Below the pieces are notes generated by a model. The model saw only the letters and a program-made list of their open reading frames with translations. It made no database searches and was not told the DNA's origin. Below, in pieces: positions 21,263-32,400 of a stretch of DNA of 40,340 bases (position 1 is the first letter of the stretch; every line of letters starts with the position of its first letter). The stretch is from Hypsibius dujardini (taxonomy: Eukaryota > Tardigrada > Eutardigrada > Parachela > Hypsibiidae): the NCBI GenBank assembly GCA_001579985.1, contig LRSR01011675.1, positions 1 to 40,340 on the forward strand, in the 5' to 3' direction. The translations under genes were made by a program, and so were the position numbers.

Positions 21263-22857
21263 TCACTTACGGCAGCACTTCACATTTATAACGACGATGA
21301 CGACCATTGTTCCGCAGACTCCCCCCACAGTCCCAAAAATGACGACGATGAGGTCTACGGTGTCATTTTTGAGTGACGCTTTAATTTCCTCGGGATAGTG
21401 CGGGTCTCCGACCGATTCTCTATCGTCCGTTCGGTTATCGGTCGCGATAACGTAGCACTCAATACACGACTGCTGCTCCCCGGAAGTCGAATGGGCAGCA
21501 ATTGCAGACGCCACGCCACCAGCCACTGCGGCTCCACCTCCCATAGTGATCGCACTTTTGGCCAGGTCCTTGAATGTGCTGACTCCGGCCTTCCCAGTGA
21601 ATTTACTGGCAAATGCCTTCATGATACCTGAGGGAAGAGCACATGTTTCTTTGTCAATGTTTGAATCAGCTCCTCGCTAAATTCACGCATGAGTATTCAA
21701 TGGCGGTTTGACAGTCGGTTCCCCCCCCCCACCCGCTCGGCCGAAGGGGTAGTAAAACATCAGGACATTTTAATAGTAAGGGGCATGCTGACTGCGTAAT
21801 CAGCACTTTTGATTTTACGCCCTTTTGAGACAGCGCAGAGAGAACTGCTCAAGCAAAAGAGTGCATTTTGGCTAATATTTGTGATAGTTTTTGCTGTAAT
21901 TATTTGCATAGAATATGACAAATATGTTTCTGGAAGAGAAAAAATTTAGTATTTTATGATTACCGTTTGACAAATATCAGATCTATGCTTTTCTGGGAAA
22001 TCAATCTCTAAATATGCATCGAATTAGCTGACTGGCCTCGTACGACCGTCCACATACTTTGCTACGCGCCCGCTGACTGGAATGTGCGCGGCGCGTAACA
22101 AAAGATACTAGATTGCTACGCGCCGCACACATTCCAGTCAGCGGGCGCGTAGCGAAGTATGTGGACGGTCGTAGACATAAATAACCAAAATAAGGACACA
22201 ACAAGGTTTCAATCATATAACAGCGTAATATAAAAATTTAACGGATTTTTCAAGGTTTTTAGCTTATATTAGCTTGAAGGGGCGTTAATTAATTCAGTTA
22301 ACCGATAATATTTTATCTCGTGCTTTAATAGCTTTTTCCTGAACTAAGAATATAGCTCAACCCCCCCCCCCGATAAGTCATTCCTTCGACTATTGCGAGG
22401 TAAAATTGTTTGAATGTTGTCATAAAAGTTCTCACTGCTTTTCGGCTTTGGAAGACCAGTAGGAGCGACAGCTCGAGTTTCAGCACGGCTTTGGGACCTG
22501 ACAGCTCCGGTCCGTTTTTGGGCGAGGGTCCGTTTTCCACTTTCCTGTTCTACAAAAACGACATATTTGATTGCCACCGGTCATTAACCAAACAGCGGGC
22601 TTTATCGCATTAAATACACATTGCATCGCCTTCCCCCAAGCTTCAAATGTTTACAAAATGGTTCGACATACGCAAGGAGCCAAAATATCAAGCTACTACA
22701 GTAAACATTTTAACTTACGCGATGGTCCAAATTTGACATGGGGTTGACGAAGTTGTACACGCGCACCACGGTGAACGTGCGCACGGGGTTGGGATAAACG
22801 GCTGCCGACCACTACTCCACAAATTATCAGGAAGATGATAATTACAGTCTGCTGCAT
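21263..22857 (-). CDS. Orphan secreted/type I membrane protein, three exons
   Basis: Exon 1 (22857-22719) starts MQQTVIIIFLIICGVVVGS, a clear signal peptide, then a basic, Gln/His-rich stretch. The donor is C|gtaagt. Exon 2 (22549-about 22362) follows an acceptor ttgtag and encodes a basic linker (RTLAQKRTGAVRSQSRAETR) with PRNSRRNDLSGGG. Exon 3 (21627-21263, acceptor ccctcag) encodes IMKAFASKFTGKAG, a Gly/Ala-rich hydrophobic segment AITMGGGAAVAGGVASAIAA, a CIEC pair, an acidic linker, a membrane span VDLIVVIFGTVGGVCGTMVV and a short tail KCCRK. Exon 2 ends in an 11-base G run, and with the count given the join to exon 3 is one base out, so the exact junction is uncertain. I do not recognise the family. 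The layout suggests cleavage after the leader and a single-pass membrane protein. Confidence 0.6.
22041..22173. repeat. Long GC-rich hairpin, 61-bp arms
   Basis: The left arm 22041-22101 (starting tacgaccgtccacatactt) pairs with the right arm 22113-22173 with 3 mismatches in 61 bp, leaving an 11-base loop. The arms contain gctacgcgcc and cgctgactgg and are much richer in GC than the surroundings. It lies in the intron between exons 2 and 3 of the orphan membrane protein gene. It may be a foldback/MITE insertion or a structured RNA element. Confidence 0.9.
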
Positions 22858-23583
22858 GCTGATGTTCGTTGATTTACAGCTTTTAGTGAAAATTGTTTGT
22901 GATTAATTAAGGTAAAATTCAATTCCGGGTACAGTGTTCGACAGACAAAAAATTACTGCTAAATTTTTGACGCAAGAATGAAGGGCTGTACGCGAAGACA
23001 CATGACAGGCTTCTTTCCTTCCATTTCTCTCAGCCAGCACAAGAAAGAAGTGTGGGCATTCGATGTGTTGACGATACGAAAAAGCAATGCAGTCTTAATG
23101 TTTGTTAGTCATTTGGTGCAAAAAAAGCGCTAATCGTGGTCTGCTGGGAGCACAGGGTTAACAAGCCTCTATAACACTGACAAACTCTAAGGCACCGTGA
23201 CTAACCAGTACGCGAGTGGCTTTTATTTGCATCACATTACTGCACTTTGTTCCAATTTAAACCGAACGTAAAATTAAATCGCCTTTTGTGTCTGCTTTTT
23301 GTCACATCCACATATCTGTCTTACTGTCCAGCTGGCCATCTGGGCACATTCCGTTCTGCGCCTCGAAATTTTAAGTGTCATTCCGATAGAATCAATGTAA
23401 CTGATGCCCTTCAGGACCCATAATGTCTCACACATTAAACGCTCGACCAGAGAGTTTGCTTGTCCGATGGTCGAAATCAAGCTTGCGCCTAAGTTAAGTG
23501 ATATTCTTTCACTGTTAGCCTGACAACAGATAATGGATTTGCGTCGTTCTCAGTCGCTTGGAATTTTTCACTATTTTATGTTA

Positions 23584-23694
23584 TTATACGCAGTATTCAC
23601 TTTTTTTTGCGACCCAGCAGTCATACGGAGCGGTAAAGGGCCCAAACCCACTCCAGACTAGGACAAGAAACAGCCAACAATCAATAATGGACAT
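23584..23694 (-). CDS. Small secreted-peptide-like open frame (36 residues)
   Basis: The frame begins MSIIDCWLFLVLVWSGFG, a signal-peptide-like hydrophobic leader, followed by PFTAPYDCWVAKKSEYCV and a stop. A diverged copy lies at 20947-21135. It could be a small secreted peptide, the first exon of a larger gene, or chance within a repeat. No ribosomal or splice context decides this. Confidence 0.25.
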   Translation of the reverse strand: MSIIDCWLFLVLVWSGFGPFTAPYDCWVAKKSEYCV

Positions 23695-23833
23695 GAGAAA
23701 ATAACAATAATAAACAATACAATAGCTAATATTCCACATATGTAAAAATTATCCCGTGTAAAGTACTGTTAAAATAATCGCACAATATGTAGAACTATGC
23801 AACGTATGATACGCAACAGGTGCTTAAGCATGA

Positions 23834-26800
23834 CTAGAGCTTTCCCTCCAACTGACATTCTTTGCAATGCCGTCCTTTCGCATTGAGCCGGTCCGGCCAA
23901 TATTTGGTGTCTATGGCTTGGCAGCTTATATGGAAGCGTTTTTTGCAGACTGTGCACGGATACGTCTTGCTGTTCCCATCGTCGTCGTTCACGTTGTGGC
24001 ATTTGTTACACTCCCATTTGGTCTTCTTAGATGCGCTGGGTAGTTGAGGCTGAATTGGTAGCAGGGCCACTACAAAAATTATTAGAGACTACTGTACTGC
24101 CGCGATTAAACCGGTCAGTTTTTACACCCGGTCAGCGCATTCGACCTGTGTGTGAGTGTGAGTATGTGAGTGTGTGTGTGGCTCATTCAACACACAGGCG
24201 CGTGTGACGGAGGCGTGGCTGAACTGACCGGTTTAATCGCGGCAGTACAGTACATGAGATCTTGAACTAAAGTTTGAAAAGGCGCAACGAACTCCTAAGA
24301 TAGTTTGAATTAAAGTGGGGGCGGTAACCATGATATCTAATTCCATTGGCTGATGAAAATGCCTCCTCCACAGTAACTCCTAAATTTAATAAAATTAAAA
24401 TTAAATGTCTTCAACCATGTGAATTATTTTTTAATTGGCATGTGCCCCATTGCCCATTGTTTCATTAAGCTTCTTAATAGTTATGATAAAACAAAATGCC
24501 ATTATAATGGAATAAGACTAGCATTGTCGTACCTTTGCTCGTTTTTTTGAACAGAGCATTCGTGGATTGACTACCGCGCTGTGCAACTGCTGCTTCGGCG
24601 CCAGTTACATCCTTTGTTGTTTTGGAACGAGTCCGAACGGATGGAATCCCGAACACAGATAGCTCCTCATCTGATGCAACGGAATCCATATCTGGTGAAG
24701 CTGTCTGAAACAGGTTAAATGCCACTACGTTACGTCAATGGTATGGCCAGGCAGGCAAGGTCAAAACGAGATCACGACTCCAAAACTAAATGTTTTGTAT
24801 AAATTACCTCTCGAGTCGTGGAAGGTCCCGGTGAAAAAATATCATGGCTGTAACATAATTATAATTTGGGTAATCCAGTTTATTTCCTTAATCGTTGTTG
24901 AGGTGGTTATTTGCCCCCCCCCCAACCCCACAAGAGCATACAACGTGACGGGCAAAGAATATTATCCCGCTTCATTTTCCTGTCAATCAAATAAGTAAAC
25001 CACTAGTATCGCGCATCCCTGTGCGGAATTGGACACCCCCGTTTGTTATACTTTTGAGTGGTCAAAAGTTATATATTTACGGATTGCTTGTGTGAGGTGA
25101 AGCCACACTTGTTTCAGTAACGGACTGTCTTCGTTCAAAAACAGTTGAATTCATCTTGGCTTTGAATGGAGACAAGCCGAAAGAAGTGAAAGAAGTGTGA
25201 TTGCGGGATGGGTTGTCTTGTTGGCTGTTTGTGGAGTCAATGTCTGGAAGGTTAAAATGCGAACACATTAGGTAAGCTGGGTTACGATAGCTGAACGCAA
25301 TACCTGCAATACCTCCATTACATGAAAAAAAGCTCACCAGAATCATCGACGACGTTCTCGCCTTTCAAAATGCCAAGTTGATCTGAAGTGAAAAACTTCT
25401 TGGGGATTCCAATTGACCTCTTAGCAGATGAATTGCCATAGCGCACAGATAGCCCCCTCTCGGCTTGTGCCACTTTTTTCAGCTGTTGATAGTCACACTT
25501 GTTTTGCTCTTTCACTTGGTCCAGTAAGGCTTCAAACTCGTTATCTTTGATGGCGACGCATTCCTTTTCAGGCATCACCATCAGGCACAATGACAGCTTC
25601 AATATAAATAAATTGTTATGGCCCCCTTTGCTTTCATTCGAGAAACAGACATTAATGGCAAACTGCGTACCTCAATCGGAAAGCGTTTGCGCAAGACCGC
25701 AACGGCGCTGCAAAATTCCCGGGCTAATCCAGCACATTCCGAGGAACCCGGGTCGGACGTCCGAGCTTGAAATCGGACCTCCGTCTGGGCCTTGAAGCGA
25801 TAATAGGGACTGGCATCGGGCAGTACTCTTTGGAGAACGTGAGTTTCAACCTTTGGGATCCATTCTTGTGAGGCAGTTTTCGTTAAAAACTAGCATTAAA
25901 CCAATAAAAAAGCTTTGTTGCGGTGTATGATCGCTTGAAAATTAAATGATCGACACTGTTTGACCATTAGCTCACCATTTCTGTGGCGGCAATAAGGATT
26001 CCATAATTCTCAGAAATCCGGTGGTGACTGTCTGTAACGTTCGGCATGGCACGCGTTACTGCAGCTCGTAACCCGAAGGCCCGCCGCTGCAGGCTTTGCA
26101 AGTCCCCATCCGTCAGATTGAGTAGAGCTCCGAAATGGCGGGACGCTACCTTCTTTCCTTGAATCAGGTCAGCGAACTCTGTCTCACTCATAGGGCTTAT
26201 TTCCTCCAACATAGGAATCACAACTGCGCGCGAGAGTGCCTCAAAACTAGAAAAGTGTATTGGTTATGGACAGAGACGTAACGGACCTGTGGGGGGGGGG
26301 GGTTCTTTCCCAAATGAAAATAAAATCTGAACCTGGTACAAACACAAATATAAATACGCTCGGGTTTAAACAACTTTACAAATGAAAATACCCCGAGGGT
26401 GAAATTGATAGCAAAAAATGGATATTTCGGTGAAACTTCGCTAATTACTTATGTAGGGGCAGCGTTTTCAGTACCCCCCCCCCCAACTGCTCAGGATATA
26501 TGCTCGGTCAGTTCAACAAAATTATGACTTGCCGAGTTTGGAGAAATTCCATTTGTTTCTCGTTGCATGTGACGATAATGCTCGCTCCAGGTGCCATTTG
26601 TTTTTCATGCTTCTTCACCGGTCGACCTTCAAAGCATTCGTGCAATGCAGTCGCTACGGTATTGGAGTCTAAACAGTCATGGATGATCAGTGGCATGTGA
26701 TCTTCGGTGTAACGGTCACGTAAGGCAGAAAGGGAGGTGTCCTTGGTGACGCATATCTTTTCGGCGTTGGTGCCCAAGAATGCGGCAGACACTTCCGCGG

Positions 26801-27666
26801 AAAGGGTTTTACCCGTATTTCTGAAGATAATAATAATTTATAGAAGTTCAAATAATTTCTACATGCTCATTACAAGAACAAGTAGATACTGGTCTTTAAA
26901 TCTCAAAATATTACTGAGGTTAAAAAATTTCCTTAATAAAACAATTCAAAGGTCGCGACTTGATTTTGTTGGTTTAGTGATATCAAAATTATTGTAATCA
27001 ATCTAACTGACCGCTGCGGAGTCACGTATTACAAGTCTCTTTATTCTTGTTAAAATATATACATGAGCACTGTCAATCATGATATAAAAATTACATTGTA
27101 TTGTTCGCACCTTGGTCCGGTTGTAATCAGCCCGGGCACGTGACTAAAGAGCTCAATCATGGCCTTGTAGTGAAGATTAAGAATGGCGGTATGGCCTAAA
27201 CACAAAACGATGTACTGTTTATGGTCTAACAGCAAACATTCCAGCATCTAGATAACTTAATTACCACAAACAAGAAGAAACGAGATGAACGTATCCTGCA
27301 TTCCATCTCGGTCAAGTTTCTGGCGGATGGTCTCAAGAACGTCGTGATCATTGGTTCCTGTATAGATTTCTAACGGCTCCAGACCAGGAAGTCTTTGTGC
27401 TACCCACACATAGTTCGATGATGCAGCTGGTATGGATGTAACCGATCCAAGCCGTCGCTCGAAGAAGAGGGTGCTCGAGAACGAATAAGTAAAACCATCA
27501 TCCTGCAGGTTGCGGTGCTCGACAGGAAGTTTGTCAGGCTGCAATTTGTTCTGCTTGCATAATCTAGGAATTAAGAGCGACAAAAAATATACAGCCACTT
27601 ACCAATTGGCATGCAGTTGTATACGTTGTCTGTCTGTCTGTCTGTCTGTCTGCCTGCCTGTTTGCC

Positions 27667-27715
<49 letters not shown>

Positions 27716-28858
27716 TTCTGGTCTGCCTGTCTGTCTGTCTGACGGACGAGAAATTAAAACGCTAATCTCACCAATAAATTGAATTTTAATTTCCGAATTA
27801 TTACCACATACTCTGCAAACTTAGAATTTTTCCACACGACGAATGAGGAAAGTGTTTTGGCATCCAAGGTCGTCACGATAATAGCTGGCATACCCGGGGT
27901 TTTTCCGATGTCAGCCTGGAACTTCGAAACGCTGCGAAATCCGCTGCTTGTGATGAAACACGCACTACAACATCAAATTAAACAACTAACATTTTTGTCG
28001 TCGTAATTATTATTCTTGATATTTATTGTAACGCCTCTCTACATTATCAGTTTTATCAGTCTTGTGATTGCGGAAATACATGTAATGATTTGTCTCAATT
28101 TTGTGCATGTTAGTAGCCAGTGAAATCTGCATGTCATCTCACTAAATACATGTAAGCATTAAAATGTATGTAGAAGAGAGTGTGCATAATATTTTTTATA
28201 GCATTTCCATTCAGCGGGGCATGCCCAAAAAATACTTTAGGCAGTTAAAAATTAATACTGAGGCTGGGTTGAGAATTTTCGGGTTGCAAAAGCTGAATTT
28301 GTTGATGGATAGTCCACTCACTTGATTTTTTATTAAGTATATCCCAATCAAATTCGTAAAGCCAAATTTGACCTAATGATTACTCTGATCTTTAACGAAT
28401 TTCAAGTATTAGCAGGCTCAATAATGATTTGTTTTAATTTTTTCGCATTGTGCATTAAATAACAAAGCTCTTTTCTAGGTTTAAGGAAACAGTAATAATG
28501 ACCTGCTCCATGATAATCACCTTGAAGTGATGAGGAAGACTTCGCATATTTTTTAAAAAACCTCTTACAATGTTTTGTCCTTCTGATTTGCGTGGCGAAG
28601 ATCGCAGAGCCAACCACCTTCACCGTCTACGCCCGAACATACACCGTGCTGGATCTTCAGAGTAAATCCTAAAAGGTAGTCATCGCGCTTGTCCACATCA
28701 GGGGCACCGAAATACGTGCAGTTGAAACGTTCGTACCATTCCTGGATGACACGTTAAAACTCGATGTTACACAAAATAGAGAACAACCAATCTTTGCATC
28801 CGAATGCTGAATGTCTTACCTTTTGTTTTGGTCTCAGGGCTTTCATAATGGACGCCAT
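23834..28858 (-). CDS. P-loop NTPase with C-terminal PHD finger, 13 exons, 798 residues
   Basis: Exons (minus): 28858-28820, 28741-28569, 27964-27812, 27563-27265, 27195-27111, 26820-26533, 26246-25976, 25889-25671, 25596-25338, 25243-25081, 24847-24808 (40-bp microexon), 24704-24533, 24069-23834. Lengths sum to 2397 bp and every phase matches. Intron 6 is GC-AG (CG|gcaagt); the rest are GT-AG. Residues 248-255, GPRNTGKT, form Walker A across an exon junction; LIIHDC (294-299) is Walker B-like; SIIVTCNE (330-337) looks like a sensor-1 strand. The N-terminal 240 residues carry EWYERFNCTYFG and similar motifs of unknown fold. After a charged, Ser/Thr-rich linker, residues 741-792 are a C4HC3 PHD finger: C741, C744, C759, C762, H767, C770, C789, C792. 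Inference: ATPase acting on nucleic acid, recruited through chromatin, paired with the divergent transposase-like gene. The ATPase family is not recognised precisely. Confidence 0.85.
24090..24252. mobile_element. MITE with 29-bp perfect terminal inverted repeats and TA flanks
   Basis: The left end ctgtactgccgcgattaaac at 24092, continuing to 24120, is the exact reverse complement of 24222-24250. Each end is flanked by TA, which fits a Tc1/mariner-type target duplication. The interior is GT/GA-rich (gtgtgagtgtgagtatgtga) and codes for nothing. It lies in intron 12 of the NTPase-PHD gene. Confidence 0.85.
27630..27745. repeat. tctg tetranucleotide microsatellite
   Basis: About 25 copies of TCTG/CCTG with few interruptions, inside intron 3 of the NTPase-PHD gene. 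Confidence 0.95.
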
Positions 28859-29489
28859 GAACGAAATTTGAAAAAAGCCGTGCCACAGGATAAATAGATA
28901 GATCTCGGGGTGACTAAACTAAATTGCAAGGTACTCAACTGCTGTAAAATAATTGTGCTGACCGCATGCTTGTCTGTCTGTCAGACGTCTTCCTGGCGGA
29001 TCAAATAAAGCATAACACGAGAGACGAAGTACACTTTAGTACATCTGGTGAATCATTTACGTCAGTACATCTGGCCTTTACTTTGTATCTGCCTCAGAAA
29101 TCTTAATTTTCATACTCCTGCCAGTGCTGAATGGCAATGATTGGTTGTCAGCAGAAGAGTTGAATGTACTAGTACGTTAGAAATACACTGAGTATCCCAC
29201 GCGTTATATACTGACCTCCCTCGTCAGTTACTCACTTCTTGCGCTCCCCCCCTCATGAAATGAAGACGAGTTGACAATCTTAGGAGGAAATTGGTCATAC
29301 TCATCGATTCCACTTATCTGCCAAATATAGATTGATAATCGTGAAAGGGAGACTGTCAAGACCCGAGAAATAATACTTCCGGCGTTCCAATTGAATAAAG
29401 ATATTATACACTACTCAAAATCTCAGCCGATTGTGGGCTGCTGTATGTCATCGCACACCTTTTGCGTCATCAAATAATTATTAAAAGGC
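28859..29489. promoter_or_regulatory. Shared intergenic region between two divergent genes
   Basis: These 631 bp separate the start codons of the NTPase-PHD gene (minus) and the KDZ-like gene (plus). A divergent promoter is implied by the arrangement. A ttatata sequence lies at about 29205, facing the plus gene, but its role is not shown. A tctgtctgtcag fragment is at 28973. Confidence 0.45.
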
Positions 29490-32400
29490 ATGGCGCCCAA
29501 AACGATCTCTGAGCTTTGTACCTTATACTCCTTCAATCGACTAGTTCATCTACGCACAATTTATTGGACTCTTCCAGACACATTGCCAAAATCTGGTGCC
29601 TTGCAGGTAATTGAACCAGTCGGGATGCCATAGTCACCACTGGGCGAATTATTTCATTTGGGTACACGTTTTCAAAAATCATGATGCTAGTGTTTTCCAG
29701 GCCTTATCCAGCGGACTAAAGTTATCTTTAGATGCGGTGGAAGAAATGCTTCTGCATGTTCAACGGTGTGCCCCCAAAATTCTCGAAAAACCTGTTCCCG
29801 CGGACAGGGTTTACTTTATGTGTCCGCCAACGACCACTTGCCTTCTTGGATGCAACTACGTGACCAGTAAGAGTGGAAGCAGACAACTGATCGCTCACCG
29901 TGACGCTACTGAGGTAATGGTGGTTTTCTGAAATGAAATACGTATGTGCGGCTGAGTTTTTGCGGTTGGTGATGCTATTCAAATTACAAGGATTTGGACC
30001 TTACTTGGGGAAGTTTTAATGATCGAATTCAGAACCGTTTCAAAAAAAAATTTATATAGGCCTAATTAAGTAATGAATATAAAAATGTATTTCGCCGGTC
30101 AAGCTAAATGAACTCTTTTTCGGTGAAATTCAAAGTTGGCAATGGTCTCAATAAACTTGGTGCTGTGTACCGTCGATTGATTGCTTGATTTAAACTGTTT
30201 GCAGACTGTTCGTTTGATTATTGATTGATTGGCGTATTTTTTGGCATTGTGATTTGGATCGACATTGATTGCTTGATTATGTTTTTTATCATGATCAATC
30301 AGTTGATTGTTGATTGATACTACATCTGCACTTTGGTGTTCATTCAAATTAAAATCAAAAAGTTAGCTCATTAACAATCAACTAAATGGACAGCACACGG
30401 CTTTCAATTCAAGCAATCAATTGACGACACATAGCAGCAAATCTTTTGAGACAATTGCCAACTTTGAATTTCACCGAAAAAAATTATTTAGCTTGGCCGG
30501 CGAAATTATTTTTTATATTTATTACTTAATTAGATCTGACTGAAAAAAATATTTTACAAACGATCCACACGCTACGTTTTCCTCATATTCGCACAATAAC
30601 TATTAGGAAAATGGTGTTGAATTTTTATTTCGAAGTATCAACTTGTTTGCTTCTTTCAGGTGACTGTCTATGATCTTCAACGAAACCCATGCCGAGGTTA
30701 CGAATACACACTACGATGCAGCTCTTGCAAATCGCGCTATGGATATTCTCTAATGTATAACCACAACAAAAAAGCATACTTTTTCTACGAGGAACAGCAG
30801 GAGCTATTGTTCGTCAACTCCAAAGTATACTGGACTCGCGTAATGGCTGATTTATTGGGAAATAACATGTAAATAAGATTATATACTCATTTAACTCACT
30901 TTACCTTAATTAACGTTGCCATCAAATATAATTTGTTCGTTTGTCTTTCAGCCTGCACTCTCACACCACATTTGAAGGTTTTGCAGAAACCTTAAAGACA
31001 ACATTTACTTGGCCCATTCGTAAGCGAGACCTTAAGATGTCATTTACACGTTTGAAATACCCAACAATTACTCAACGATTGTTCGTTCAGATTTCGACCG
31101 ACAGCTAGTGTCGTGCGCTTTCTACGCAAACGAAATCGAACAGGAGCTCCGATGTCGCCACATAAATTTTCCATTTCCATCAAAGAAGATAAACTGCAAG
31201 AAAGTAAAGGACCATATTGAGCTTCTACGGCTGAACGAACTGTACGAGCACGATTGTGGAGAACGGGGGAAGCAACGTGGATGTCCTTACCTTCATGTAA
31301 TGGACGGGGTGTGGAAAATTTGCTATCGTCATTGTAGCATGAGAATGCAGGTAACGACAATACTCTTTAAAGAAGTTTACATCGTTCATGGGGTAAGCTG
31401 TGCGGCAAACTTATCGACAATATCCCAATATTTTGCAAGGCCTGCACTATTTTCTTGTTCCGAATATCATGCAGGCAGACCAATTTTATTCCTCTTAAAA
31501 TTAGTGCGACAGGAATGCGTAATGAATGGAACTCAGACAACACGCTCCGTCTTAATAACTCAAGGGTGAAGGCCAGGGTAACAGAATTTCTTGTAAAATT
31601 AGAACATTAGTATTTCAGAACAGTGTAAAATTAAAAAGTTTTATGTATATTTAGAAGTTAAGTTTCTCCCTCCTCTGGCGGTGAAATATAATTACGTGGT
31701 GTCATTTTTTGCAGAGGGATGTGGACGTTAAATTCGTAAATTTGCCACCTGTGTGCGAAAGCCAACCAAAAAGTTGTTTCCTGTACTGTGAACAACATTT
31801 GCCTGTAGCCATTCAACTGAAGCTGCCAACTACCAAGAAAGAAGTCTTGGATTCTGAAAACGCGACCAACAGCCTGTCGAAATCCACTGCCACGTCCGTT
31901 GTACTTGACGAAATGATTGAAGAGAATAGCATTCCCAACATGGATCCTCCCAACACACAGCCGCAAGCCAACTCGTGCGCCAATTCGGCCAACTCTTCGC
32001 CGTGGTGCAAGAAAGATCTTGGGCATCGCAAAAAAACAGGAAACTGGAGCAGGGGCCTCTTCGTTTTCGTTCACGGATGTGGGCATATTTCTTCCTTCTC
32101 TTCTCTCTACCAGTAAGGATGATTTATTACTGAAGGCAGCAAAACAACTAAAATAAAACAACAAATAAAACTCGGTGATGCAATAAATCTATCAATTTTT
32201 GGTTTTTTTTACTTCCACATTAGCTTATTTGAGTTATTTAAATCAATTTTTTTCATTTCTCATCCATATGAAACGAAATTTTGTATTAAAGGTAAGTGCT
32301 TCAACTTGTAAATAATATAATAAAAATAATCATTTCGACTATTGCTAAACTGAACATAAAATTCACTAGATTTGACATTGCGGTAGCATTGAAATTGTTT

